NCBI GenBank assembly: GCA_964452575.1
Contig: CAYVMN010000139.1
Coordinates: 1-12,349, forward strand
Direction of reading: 5' to 3'
DNA: 12,349 bases
From: CAYVMN01 sp964452575
GTDB lineage: Bacteria > Desulfobacterota > DSM-4660 > Desulfatiglandales > Desulfatiglandaceae
Notes under the pieces: model-generated
The model's database searches: none
Told to the model about the DNA's origin: nothing
The model's input: the letters and a program-made list of their open reading frames with translations, nothing else
Made by a program: the position numbers and the translations under genes
Shown here: piece by piece, positions 6,389 through 12,349 of the stretch
How positions within the stretch are numbered: position 1 is the stretch's first letter
How the letters are laid out: each line of letters begins with the position of its first letter

Positions 6389-6747
6389 GACTCTTGCCGC
6401 TATTTTTTCTCTGATTCTGTCGAACTTTGACTGCACTGTAGAGTCCCGCTTCCCGATGCTTCCAAGGAGAATTCTGAACCGAAAGTTCGGCGCCAGCCTG
6501 TATGCGGAAGGTCAAATTGGAGCGAACAACAAAGCAACCTCTATCGCCACATTCATCGACGCTCGTCGAAATTCGGCCAGTGTTTATGCGGGATTCGCGT
6601 TGGTGGGTGGCCATATACAAAGAAAGGGGGTGATCTTGAGACCCTTAGGCGTTAAGGGAATTAGAGAGTGAAATGTTCAAGAGGGGGGCTATTTAGAGTA
6701 GCATCTAAGAAATCTGATAGCTCGAAGCTATGAAAGGAGACCCGAAG

Positions 6748-7932
6748 ATGGAATCCAAAGATCTATCAAGAAGAAAATTTTTTAAAGATGTAGTCAAGTA
6801 CTGTGGCGCCGGTGTTGCAGCCGTTGGTCTCTTGAGTCTAAAGAAAACGGCCCATGCTGTGGACGATCTGGATATGCCTGCCCAGTCGGGCGTGTGGAAG
6901 ATGCGGGATGTTCAGCTCGACCAGTATGGCGAATTCATCAAGAACGCTCCTCTTCCGAAAGGGTATTTCACCAAGGAACCAGAGGAATTCGTCAACAATA
7001 TGAAGCCGGTTAAATGGTCGCACCTGCATGAGAACTGGTACGCGGGGGGCAGCAAATCACTAGTGAGCATCGTCGAGTCGACCCCGCTCAACAAAGACCT
7101 GAAGGGGGACATCAAGCGGGTGGTGGACAAGCTCGGCGGCTTTGGGAAGTCGTTAAAAAAGTCAGATCGAATCCTTATCAAGCCGAACATGAACACTGCC
7201 GATCCCTGGCCAGGAGGAGGGACGGATCCTGTCTTTCTGCAGGCCTTGATCCAGGTGTTGCAAGCTGAAGGATATGGAAAACTTACGGTCGGGGATAGCT
7301 GCGGCCCATGGGGACCCACTGAGAGGGTTATTAAGATTGTTGGCTACGATACCGTGTGCAAAAGCAACGGGGTGGAACTACTCGATTTCGACAAGGGCAA
7401 GTGGATGCACATAACCAATCCAAACGCGGAAATCCTTGGTCGATTCGGCGGGGGTGACGGGACCGTAGGATATGTTGAGGCCCTTCGGAATTTCGACAAG
7501 ATTATTTACACCCCTGTCATGAAGACCCACTTCCTGGGTCACATCACCATGGCTTTGAAGCTCTCGGTCGGGATCCTCCATCGGGCGGACCGGGGGGCCC
7601 ATCTCCATGCCTTCAACCACATCTTTGTCGGTCAGCAGGCCGCAGAGATCAACATCCCCATCAAGCCGGATCTCATCATTATGGACGGCCGGCGCTCATT
7701 TATCAGCGGCGGGCCTTCCCACGGCGAGGAGGTCGCCCCAGGCTTTGTCATTGCATCGGGAGACCAGGTGGCAAACGATGTAATAGGCATCCAGGTATTG
7801 CAGGAATGGTACCCGCCGGTGCAGAACAAGATCACCATGGATGCCTGGAAGGTCAACCTGATCATGCAGGCCGTGAAGGTTGGCGCCGGTTACGCGCGGG
7901 GTCCGCAAGACGTCAAACTGCTTTTCTTGTAA
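6748..7932 (+). CDS. Tat-exported DUF362 domain protein
   Basis: ATG 6748 is chosen because AAGGAG (6734-6739) lies 8 nt before it. The 394-residue protein begins with a Tat signal: SRRKFF (7-12), hydrophobic CGAGVAAVGLLSL (19-31) and AHA|V cleavage near residue 37. The remainder is a DUF362 domain: DRILIKPNMNTADP (140-153, with the conserved KPN), VGDSCGPWGPTE (181-192), IIYTPVMKTHFLGHITMALK (252-271, conserved K-T-H and MALK) and PDLIIMDGRR (307-316). The biochemical role of DUF362 is not established to my knowledge; these proteins often come with iron-sulfur proteins and many carry ferredoxin domains. Here no Cys cluster motif is present in the protein, and a four-cluster ferredoxin is encoded next. 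Export in folded state by Tat suggests a bound cofactor or complex. Confidence 0.85.
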   Translation: MESKDLSRRKFFKDVVKYCGAGVAAVGLLSLKKTAHAVDDLDMPAQSGVWKMRDVQLDQYGEFIKNAPLPKGYFTKEPEEFVNNMKPVKWSHLHENWYAGGSKSLVSIVESTPLNKDLKGDIKRVVDKLGGFGKSLKKSDRILIKPNMNTADPWPGGGTDPVFLQALIQVLQAEGYGKLTVGDSCGPWGPTERVIKIVGYDTVCKSNGVELLDFDKGKWMHITNPNAEILGRFGGGDGTVGYVEALRNFDKIIYTPVMKTHFLGHITMALKLSVGILHRADRGAHLHAFNHIFVGQQAAEINIPIKPDLIIMDGRRSFISGGPSHGEEVAPGFVIASGDQVANDVIGIQVLQEWYPPVQNKITMDAWKVNLIMQAVKVGAGYARGPQDVKLLFL

Positions 7933-7951
7933 GAGGGTTCAACTAAGAAGA

Positions 7952-8001
7952 AAGATGTGCCCCATTCAGTCTCCATGCAAGGGGTGAATGGGGCACATTT
8001 T
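7952..8001 (+). terminator. Strong stem-loop after the DUF362 gene
   Basis: ATGTGCCCCATTCA (7955-7968) and TGAATGGGGCACAT (7985-7998) pair perfectly over 14 bp, with a 16-nt loop; a G-U and two A-U pairs can extend it to 7952-8001. Only a short T run (TTTTA) follows on the plus strand, and an A-rich stretch precedes it, so it could act as a terminator in either direction or as a partial terminator or RNA stabiliser between DUF362 and the ferredoxin-AOR genes. It starts about 20 bp after the DUF362 stop codon. Confidence 0.75.
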
Positions 8002-8041
8002 ACAGATGGGTCTCTTTAGGCCCGGATAATAGGCCAAGACG

Positions 8042-8707
8042 ATGACTAGGAAGAAAAATCGGTCCAAAGAGACCAGTGAAGAAAAGATAGAAATGGACAC
8101 AGGGTTTCCGTCCCTCACCCGACGTACTTTCCTAAAGGGGGGGGTGGTGAGCATGGCCTTCCTTACAGGGGCTGCCGGAGTGGTAAATACCCTGGAGGCG
8201 CTTACCCTGCCTGATGGATGGGCGGTGACGTTGACAAAGGGCGTTGTGCTTGGAGACCCTGAACTCTGCTCAGGCTGCCGCACGTGCGAGGCAGTTTGTA
8301 CGAATTACAATAACAAAGGACGCTCTTCATCAGCCCAGGCGCGAATCATACTGGAAAAGGATTATCTAAAGGGGAAATACGAGGCAAAAACCTGCTTTCA
8401 GTGCGTGAAGCCCTTGTGCCTTCATATCTGCCCGGAGGAGGCCATCAAGGTTGACACAGCATCAGGGACGAATGCGAGGATTATTGACGACATTCTGTGC
8501 ATAGGATGCGGTCGATGCATAGAGGCATGCGGGAGTGTGTTTACTCCACCGCGACCCCGTTTCGATCCAGAGTCTGAGCAGGTCGTGAAATGCCATCTCT
8601 GCCAAGGTGATCCCCAGTGCGTGAAGTACTGCCCATATGGGGCGCTGCGCTACGAGTGGTCAGAGGAGGGTATTCTGACCGGATACCCTGTGGTTCGTGA
8701 GGGATAG
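8042..8707 (+). CDS. Tat-exported ferredoxin, four [4Fe-4S] clusters
   Basis: This 221-residue protein has a Tat signal, LTRRTFLKGG (25-34), followed by a hydrophobic stretch (VVSMAFLTGAAGVVNTL). Sixteen cysteines form four groups: C76-C79-C82-C86, C118-C121-C126-C130, C153-C156-C159-C163 and C184-C187-C193-C197, a pattern found in electron-transfer subunits of molybdenum or tungsten oxidoreductases and resembling the AorA-type partner of bacterial AORs. The protein would take electrons from the AOR encoded 3 nt downstream and pass them on. The start at 8042 has only a weak ribosome-binding sequence; ATG 8093 (MDTGFPSLTRRTF) is an alternative that keeps the Tat motif. The extended N-terminus before the RR motif is normal for Tat substrates. 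It could equally be read as a DmsB/HybA-type subunit. Confidence 0.9.
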   Translation: MTRKKNRSKETSEEKIEMDTGFPSLTRRTFLKGGVVSMAFLTGAAGVVNTLEALTLPDGWAVTLTKGVVLGDPELCSGCRTCEAVCTNYNNKGRSSSAQARIILEKDYLKGKYEAKTCFQCVKPLCLHICPEEAIKVDTASGTNARIIDDILCIGCGRCIEACGSVFTPPRPRFDPESEQVVKCHLCQGDPQCVKYCPYGALRYEWSEEGILTGYPVVREG

Positions 8708-8710
8708 CAG

Positions 8711-10726
8711 ATGATGTATGGATGGGCGGGCAAGATCCTGAGGATTGACCTCTCAAACGGCAAAATCGAGGTCGTTCCGTCATCTGATTATGTCCCTGCT
8801 TACTTGGGCGGTAGAGGACTGGGGGCCCGGATGTATTGGGAAGAGGTCCCCCAGGATGCGAAGGCCTTTGATGCCCAAAACCGCCTCATATTTGTAACCG
8901 GACCCCTGCAGGGCACGTTGGCTCCCACATCCGGCCGCTTCATGGTCATGGGCAAGGCCGCTCAGACCGCTCCGGTTGAATCATATTGTCGCTCTGGGGT
9001 GGGTGGGCACTGGGCACCAGAGCTCAAATGGGCGGGCTTTGACGCGGTCATGGTATATGGCAAGGCCCCCAAGCCCGTTTATATTTGGATCCATGACGGA
9101 AAGGGCGAAATCCGGGATGCTGCATACCTCTGGGGCATGGACCCGTTTTCAACCCAGGAGGCACTCTGGGGGGTCCACGGCAAGGACGCAAGAGTGATGA
9201 CCATAGGCAAGGCAGGCGAGATGAAGAGCCGGCTCGGGATCATCATCACAGATTCGGGTGACGCCTCAGGGCAGGGGGGGTACGGAGGCGTCATGGGCTC
9301 AAAAAATCTGAAGGCCATAGCTGTTAGGGGGACGGGTTCGGTCAAGGTGGCAAAGCCCAGGCAACTTATGGAGGTAACCCGCCATATCCAGTCCCTCTTT
9401 TCTCGCCCGTCCAGGCCAGGCGCCCCCCTTGAGCCTATTGAGCCAGGTTTCAAGTATAATATCTGGGGAGGTCAGGACCGCGGTCAGTTGTCCGGGGCGC
9501 CAGGAGAGCTTTGGGACCTGTGCGCATCTCCCAACTCAGGCTACAAACGCACCCCGGATGGATGTTATGCCTGCCCTATCGGATGCAGGACACAGGTGAG
9601 CGGGCCTGATATACCCGGCGGGGTGGCCCAGTGTGTGCAATCAATGATGTATATGGAATCCATTGCAGTTGATCCTGAAAGGGGTTACAGCAGGCTGGCA
9701 TGGGAGGCCGGCCGGCTGGCGGATTATTACGGCATCAATGCCTATGAAATTCATGGGATAATCCCGTGGCTCGCCGCCTGTTATAAGAACAACGTACTTG
9801 ATGAAGATGAAATCGATATACCGCTCGACCAGATCGGCAGTCGAAAGTTCATACAAAAGCTGCTCAAGAAGATTGCATACCGGGAGGGATTCGGAGATCA
9901 ACTGGCAGAGGGATGCCAGAGGGCTGCCGCCAGGCTCGGGGCTAAGGCTGAAGAATTGATGCATCCGCTATATCCACGAGGGGGAAAATTCGGGGGGTAC
10001 CGAGAGCACTGGCTCAACTACGGTGGTTTTCCCGGAGGATATGCCATTTCCCACCTGGCCCTTTTATGGGCCCTGGACAATCGGGATGCAATGGTATCTC
10101 ACAATCTGATGTCTCAGATATGGGGAGCTGCAACGTCTCTGGGCTATCCGTCCCAGATGGCAGTTGCCGATAAGCTGATCCCCTTGCTAAGACCGGTTAT
10201 GGAATATTCATACGGCTCGGAGGAGGCGGCTGAGTTCTTTACATCAGACGGAAAAGGTCTCAGGTGGGACTGGACGGCCCGTGTGGCCAAGCGCTTTTTC
10301 GAACGCAGCATTTTAAAGGATAGCTACATTGTATGTGATGTGGCCTTTCCCTTCTTATATAACCCAAACAGTAAAGACCATGTGGGGGATTCATCGCTGG
10401 AAAGCAGTTTGTTCGCGGCAGTCACCGGTCTTGAGATGAGCGAAGAGGAATCCTACCAGGTAGGTAGCATGCTATATACCCTTGAGCGGGCAATTCAGGC
10501 GAGAGAGGGGCGGACCCGCGAAGACGACGTACTCAGGGACATCTGTTTTGCCAACAGGGATATTGCCGGACGACGATATCAGACTGAGGACCTCGAACGA
10601 GCCAAAGGGGAGTTTTACAGGCTTTGTGGCTGGGATGAGCAGGGGATTCCCACTGCTGAAACCCTCAAGGCATTGAAACTCTTGGACGTGGCAGATGACC
10701 TCAAAAAGAGGCGCATCCTTTCTTGA
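8711..10726 (+). CDS. Aldehyde ferredoxin oxidoreductase family catalytic subunit
   Basis: The 671-residue protein is full length for AOR, tungsten (or molybdenum) bis-pyranopterin enzymes that oxidise aldehydes or reduce carboxylates. Domain 1: WAGKILRIDLSNGKIE (5-20), YLGGRGLGA (31-39), GPLQGTLAPTSGRF (64-77) and YCRSGVGGHWAPELKWAGFD (92-111). Then IGKAGE (165-170) and GGYGGVMGSKNLKAIAVRG (189-207), typical cofactor-binding elements. The [4Fe-4S] ligands are C285, C288, C292 (CYACPIGC) and C542 (DSYIVCD). No signal peptide is present. ATG 8711 (or 8714) is preceded by GAGGG, 3 nt after the ferredoxin stop, so the two are coupled. No NADH-oxidising AorC-like subunit or cofactor-synthesis gene is in the window. 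The family also holds benzoyl-CoA reductase-type BamB and E. coli YdhV, so the substrate is unknown. Confidence 0.92.
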   Translation: MMYGWAGKILRIDLSNGKIEVVPSSDYVPAYLGGRGLGARMYWEEVPQDAKAFDAQNRLIFVTGPLQGTLAPTSGRFMVMGKAAQTAPVESYCRSGVGGHWAPELKWAGFDAVMVYGKAPKPVYIWIHDGKGEIRDAAYLWGMDPFSTQEALWGVHGKDARVMTIGKAGEMKSRLGIIITDSGDASGQGGYGGVMGSKNLKAIAVRGTGSVKVAKPRQLMEVTRHIQSLFSRPSRPGAPLEPIEPGFKYNIWGGQDRGQLSGAPGELWDLCASPNSGYKRTPDGCYACPIGCRTQVSGPDIPGGVAQCVQSMMYMESIAVDPERGYSRLAWEAGRLADYYGINAYEIHGIIPWLAACYKNNVLDEDEIDIPLDQIGSRKFIQKLLKKIAYREGFGDQLAEGCQRAAARLGAKAEELMHPLYPRGGKFGGYREHWLNYGGFPGGYAISHLALLWALDNRDAMVSHNLMSQIWGAATSLGYPSQMAVADKLIPLLRPVMEYSYGSEEAAEFFTSDGKGLRWDWTARVAKRFFERSILKDSYIVCDVAFPFLYNPNSKDHVGDSSLESSLFAAVTGLEMSEEESYQVGSMLYTLERAIQAREGRTREDDVLRDICFANRDIAGRRYQTEDLERAKGEFYRLCGWDEQGIPTAETLKALKLLDVADDLKKRRILS

Positions 10727-10757
10727 AAAGGGGGGGCGTCAAAAAGTGGGAGGATTT

Positions 10758-11201
10758 ATGAATCGGCTATTGGGGGCTACAATACTTAGCAGCCTTTTGA
10801 TTGTTTTCCCCTTTGTTCATTGTGGAGGGGTCATTGGGGGAATTGGGGTCTTTATATCCGGAACAATTGGTGTGGCTCATGCTGAAGAGAAGAGGGGGCC
10901 TACTTCTATAACGCGGTTCAAGGCAGAGCCGCTCTATAGGGCGGTCCGATTGACCTGGAAGGCCAGCATTGATGAAAAGGTCCCGATGACCTTTGAAATC
11001 TATCGCAGTATGGCAAGGCCGGAGGCACCGTACACTTTAGTAACCTCGATCGAGATGAAGCCAGGGGTCAAGAAGTTCAAGTACATTGACAAGAACCTCC
11101 AGGTGGAGGAAAATTATTTTTATAAAATCGTGATTCCTGAGACAAAGGAGGCCTTTGGTCCCCTTCAGGTCAGACCTCCGTTTTCTTTACCAACCACATA
11201 A
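10758..11201 (+). CDS. Small secreted fibronectin-III-like protein
   Basis: ATG 10758 is preceded by GGGAGG (10748-10753), a good ribosome binding site. The 147-residue product has a hydrophobic N-terminus of two segments (about 4-20 and 24-41) ending in AHA|EE, a signal peptidase I type site; an N-terminal membrane hairpin is an alternative. The mature part (about 43-147) looks like one fibronectin type III beta-sandwich: the AVRLTWKAS strand, FEIYRSM, PYTLVTSIEM, FKYIDKNLQVEENYFYKIVI. Such domains mediate protein contacts. The gene follows the AOR by 31 nt and is probably in the same transcript. It might be a structural partner of the exported complex, but no specific function can be read. 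Confidence 0.7.
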   Translation: MNRLLGATILSSLLIVFPFVHCGGVIGGIGVFISGTIGVAHAEEKRGPTSITRFKAEPLYRAVRLTWKASIDEKVPMTFEIYRSMARPEAPYTLVTSIEMKPGVKKFKYIDKNLQVEENYFYKIVIPETKEAFGPLQVRPPFSLPTT

Positions 11202-11372
11202 AAGATCTGACCGGCCAACCCATCTTACGCTCCGGGTGTCTGACGTTAGGAGAGGTCCCGAAGGCCTATATTGCTACAAACAGGCCGGTGGATTCCCAGG
11301 ACCGGAAAAATACTGCGCCATGAAGTAGAAAAGTGGCAGAAGAGTTAGCGAATTCCTGCCTGCCCAATGTAC
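11202..11372. other. Intergenic segment between convergent genes
   Basis: No gene is evident. In the frame shifted by one relative to the secreted protein, a continuation (KDLTGQPILRSGCLTLGEVP...) stays open until a TGA near 11323, so a frameshift that shortened that protein cannot be excluded. A loose inverted repeat ACCGGCC/GGCCGGT (11210-11216 and 11283-11289) is too far apart to be a convincing terminator. Confidence 0.35.
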
Positions 11373-11552
11373 TCAAGTCAGAGATGCAAGGCCGGCGTGT
11401 ATAATTGCGCTACCGAGAAGGATAATCCCCGTTCTCTTATGGGTCTTATACGCCACCTTTATCCAGCGCATGCCAGTGCACAGCTGAAAAACTAGCAGAA
11501 AGAGATTCAGGACTCCCAGGATCAATACTATTGAGACGCCTCCTACCGACAT
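11373..11552 (-). CDS. 59-residue two-helix membrane protein
   Basis: ATG at 11552 with GAGGTG 10 nt upstream opens 59 codons to TGA (11373-11375). The product is MSVGGVSIVLILGVLNLFLL, then VFQLCTGMRWIKVAYKTHKR, then TGIILLGSAIIHAGLASLT. It forms two hydrophobic helices (about 4-24 and 42-58) joined by a basic loop (RWIKVAYKTHKR), so the loop probably faces the cytoplasm and both ends outside. Two histidines (His38 and His52) flank the second helix, a pattern reminiscent of small heme-b membrane anchors. The gene starts 22 nt after the SDR stop on the same strand, hence likely an operon. It is short but has the three signs of a real gene: ribosome binding site, spacing and composition. It is not recognised with certainty. 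Confidence 0.6.
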   Translation of the reverse strand: MSVGGVSIVLILGVLNLFLLVFQLCTGMRWIKVAYKTHKRTGIILLGSAIIHAGLASLT

Positions 11553-11574
11553 AATTTAATTTCACCTCGAACTC

Positions 11575-12339
11575 TTATCTCCCACTAAATCGTGCTTGCA
11601 GTCTCCTCATACCGCTAAGCCATCGGTCGTAGTCAGATACCTTTCGTTCCATGTATGTCTGGACTTGAGGATGCGGGAGGATCAGAAACCTTTCTTCTGC
11701 TAGGGCTTCAATCACCGCATCGGCTACTTGTTCTGGTTCTATCATACCGTCTACCGCTGCCACAGATGCCTCGTCACTGGTCATTGCGGTACGTACGGCC
11801 TGGGGACAAATAACAGAGACCTTGATGCCCTTATCGCCATAGGTGATTGCAAGGTTTTCGGCCAACCCCACCGCTGCATGTTTGGTGACAGAGTAAGGGG
11901 CGGAACCAATCTGACTTAGCAAGCCAGCCGCCGATGAGGTATTCAAGAGGTAGCCTCCTCCTCGTTCGATCATGCCGGGAATTACTGCTCTCGCCGCATA
12001 CACATGGGCCATGACGTTGATTTCCCAGATGCGTTGCCACGACTCGTTAGATGCTTCAATAACGCCTTCAATCATAATGCCAGCGTTGGAGCAAAAAAGG
12101 TCAATAGGTCCGCTTTTTTCTTCTGTTTGCTTTACCACATAGATGATTTCCTCTTCTTTGCTGACGTCGCACTTGATGGCGAGCCCGCTAATTTTATCAG
12201 CAACCGCTCTTGCCCCTTGCTCGTCTATATCTGCAACGGTAATTGCCTTTGCGCCTTCCCGCGCAAATCTTAAACATAAGGCCCTCCCAATGCCGCTCGC
12301 ACCACCTGTCACCACAATTACTCTGCCGGTTACCTCCAT
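11575..12339 (-). CDS. Short-chain dehydrogenase/reductase (SDR)
   Basis: This 254-residue classical SDR has the cofactor motif TGGASGIG (11-18), an acidic Asp37 at the end of the second strand (VADID), which favours NAD over NADP, CDVS (57-60), SNAG (84-87), Asn108, and catalytic Ser136, Tyr149 and Lys153 (YSVTK). The substrate-side region after ICPQAVRT (178-184) and the tail LILPHPQVQTYMERKVSDYD through SGMRRLQARFSGR is distinctive of one SDR subgroup with a conserved basic, tryptophan-containing C-terminus. The ATG is preceded by AAGAGGA. It differs clearly from the SDR at 3962-4732 and is not a recent copy. The substrate is unknown; an acyl-CoA or alcohol dehydrogenase role would fit the anaerobic setting. 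Confidence 0.9.
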   Translation of the reverse strand: MEVTGRVIVVTGGASGIGRALCLRFAREGAKAITVADIDEQGARAVADKISGLAIKCDVSKEEEIIYVVKQTEEKSGPIDLFCSNAGIMIEGVIEASNESWQRIWEINVMAHVYAARAVIPGMIERGGGYLLNTSSAAGLLSQIGSAPYSVTKHAAVGLAENLAITYGDKGIKVSVICPQAVRTAMTSDEASVAAVDGMIEPEQVADAVIEALAEERFLILPHPQVQTYMERKVSDYDRWLSGMRRLQARFSGR

Positions 12340-12349
12340 ATCCTCTTAC

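Larger units (their letters stand above)
6172..6747 (+). other. Long intergenic region / candidate structured leader
   Basis: This 576-bp stretch lies between the peptidase and the DUF362 gene. I see no convincing coding sequence; a frame at 6321-6671 stays open but its composition is atypical and it resembles nothing I know. It holds a sigma70-like promoter (6245-6275), a hairpin GGCGG-ATGAA-CCGCC (6323-6337), a perfect 8-bp hairpin TTATCCCG-AGAAG-CGGGATAA (6368-6388), a T-rich run (6402-6407) and, just before the gene, ATAGCT-CGA-AGCTAT (about 6717-6731). The T run would follow an alternative weak stem AGCGG/CCGCT (about 6379-6401) that excludes the 8-bp hairpin. No known riboswitch was recognised. 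Confidence 0.5.

Noticed and set aside
6321..6671. 116-codon plus-strand open frame in the long leader
   Set aside because: It has no ribosome binding site, an unlikely composition, an overlapping open frame on the other strand and contains the hairpins. I recognise no domain in it.
6240..6747. Molybdenum/tungsten cofactor riboswitch
   Set aside because: The hairpins do not fit the conserved pattern as I remember it, so only a generic structured leader was reported.
11210..11289. Inverted repeat ACCGGCC/GGCCGGT as a terminator
   Set aside because: The arms are only 7 bp and 66 nt apart and no T run follows.

Overview
The window looks like a chromosomal accessory region of an anaerobic bacterium, most plausibly a deltaproteobacterium (Desulfobacterota; sulfate-reducing or syntrophic). 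This is inferred from the gene mix: an aldehyde:ferredoxin oxidoreductase (AOR) family tungsten enzyme with a four-cluster ferredoxin partner, two twin-arginine (Tat) signal peptides, a DUF362 protein, and several decayed toxin-antitoxin genes. No rRNA, tRNA or CRISPR array is visible. The sequence gives no direct species marker.

Left third (1-2900), a gene graveyard with a live-looking cassette. An unidentified partial reading frame ends at 125. An apparently intact hicB-hicA toxin-antitoxin pair (296-788, minus strand) sits between imperfect repeats that seem to descend from a small coding sequence. A second, 53-bp repeat occurs at 164 and 1132. From 1452 to 2183 on the minus strand lie remnants of an AbiEi-type antitoxin gene, broken by frameshifts and deletions, and of an unknown neighbour. 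A small secreted OB-fold-like protein (2209-2604) follows, then the tail of a DUF433-type antitoxin (2730-2861) with perhaps the first codons of its toxin.

Middle (2897-6171), metabolic genes. A D-2-hydroxyacid dehydrogenase (plus) and a short-chain dehydrogenase (SDR, minus) converge and overlap by 9 bp. A 50-codon stub of a response-regulator receiver domain precedes a P1/DmpA-type peptidase of the self-cleaving N-terminal nucleophile group.

Right half (6172-11201), the most coherent block. After a 576-bp leader with a promoter-like sequence and hairpins come a Tat-exported DUF362 protein, a perfect 14-bp stem-loop, a Tat-exported ferredoxin with four [4Fe-4S] motifs, an AOR catalytic subunit and a small secreted fibronectin-III-like protein. 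The AOR has no signal of its own and starts 3 nt after the ferredoxin gene, so a folded AOR-ferredoxin complex could be exported together by the Tat system. That would place an AOR-type enzyme outside the cytoplasm, unlike the classical AORs, and is the main hypothesis from this window. Convergent to it, on the minus strand, lie a second SDR (11575-12339) and an overlooked 59-residue two-helix membrane protein (11373-11552).
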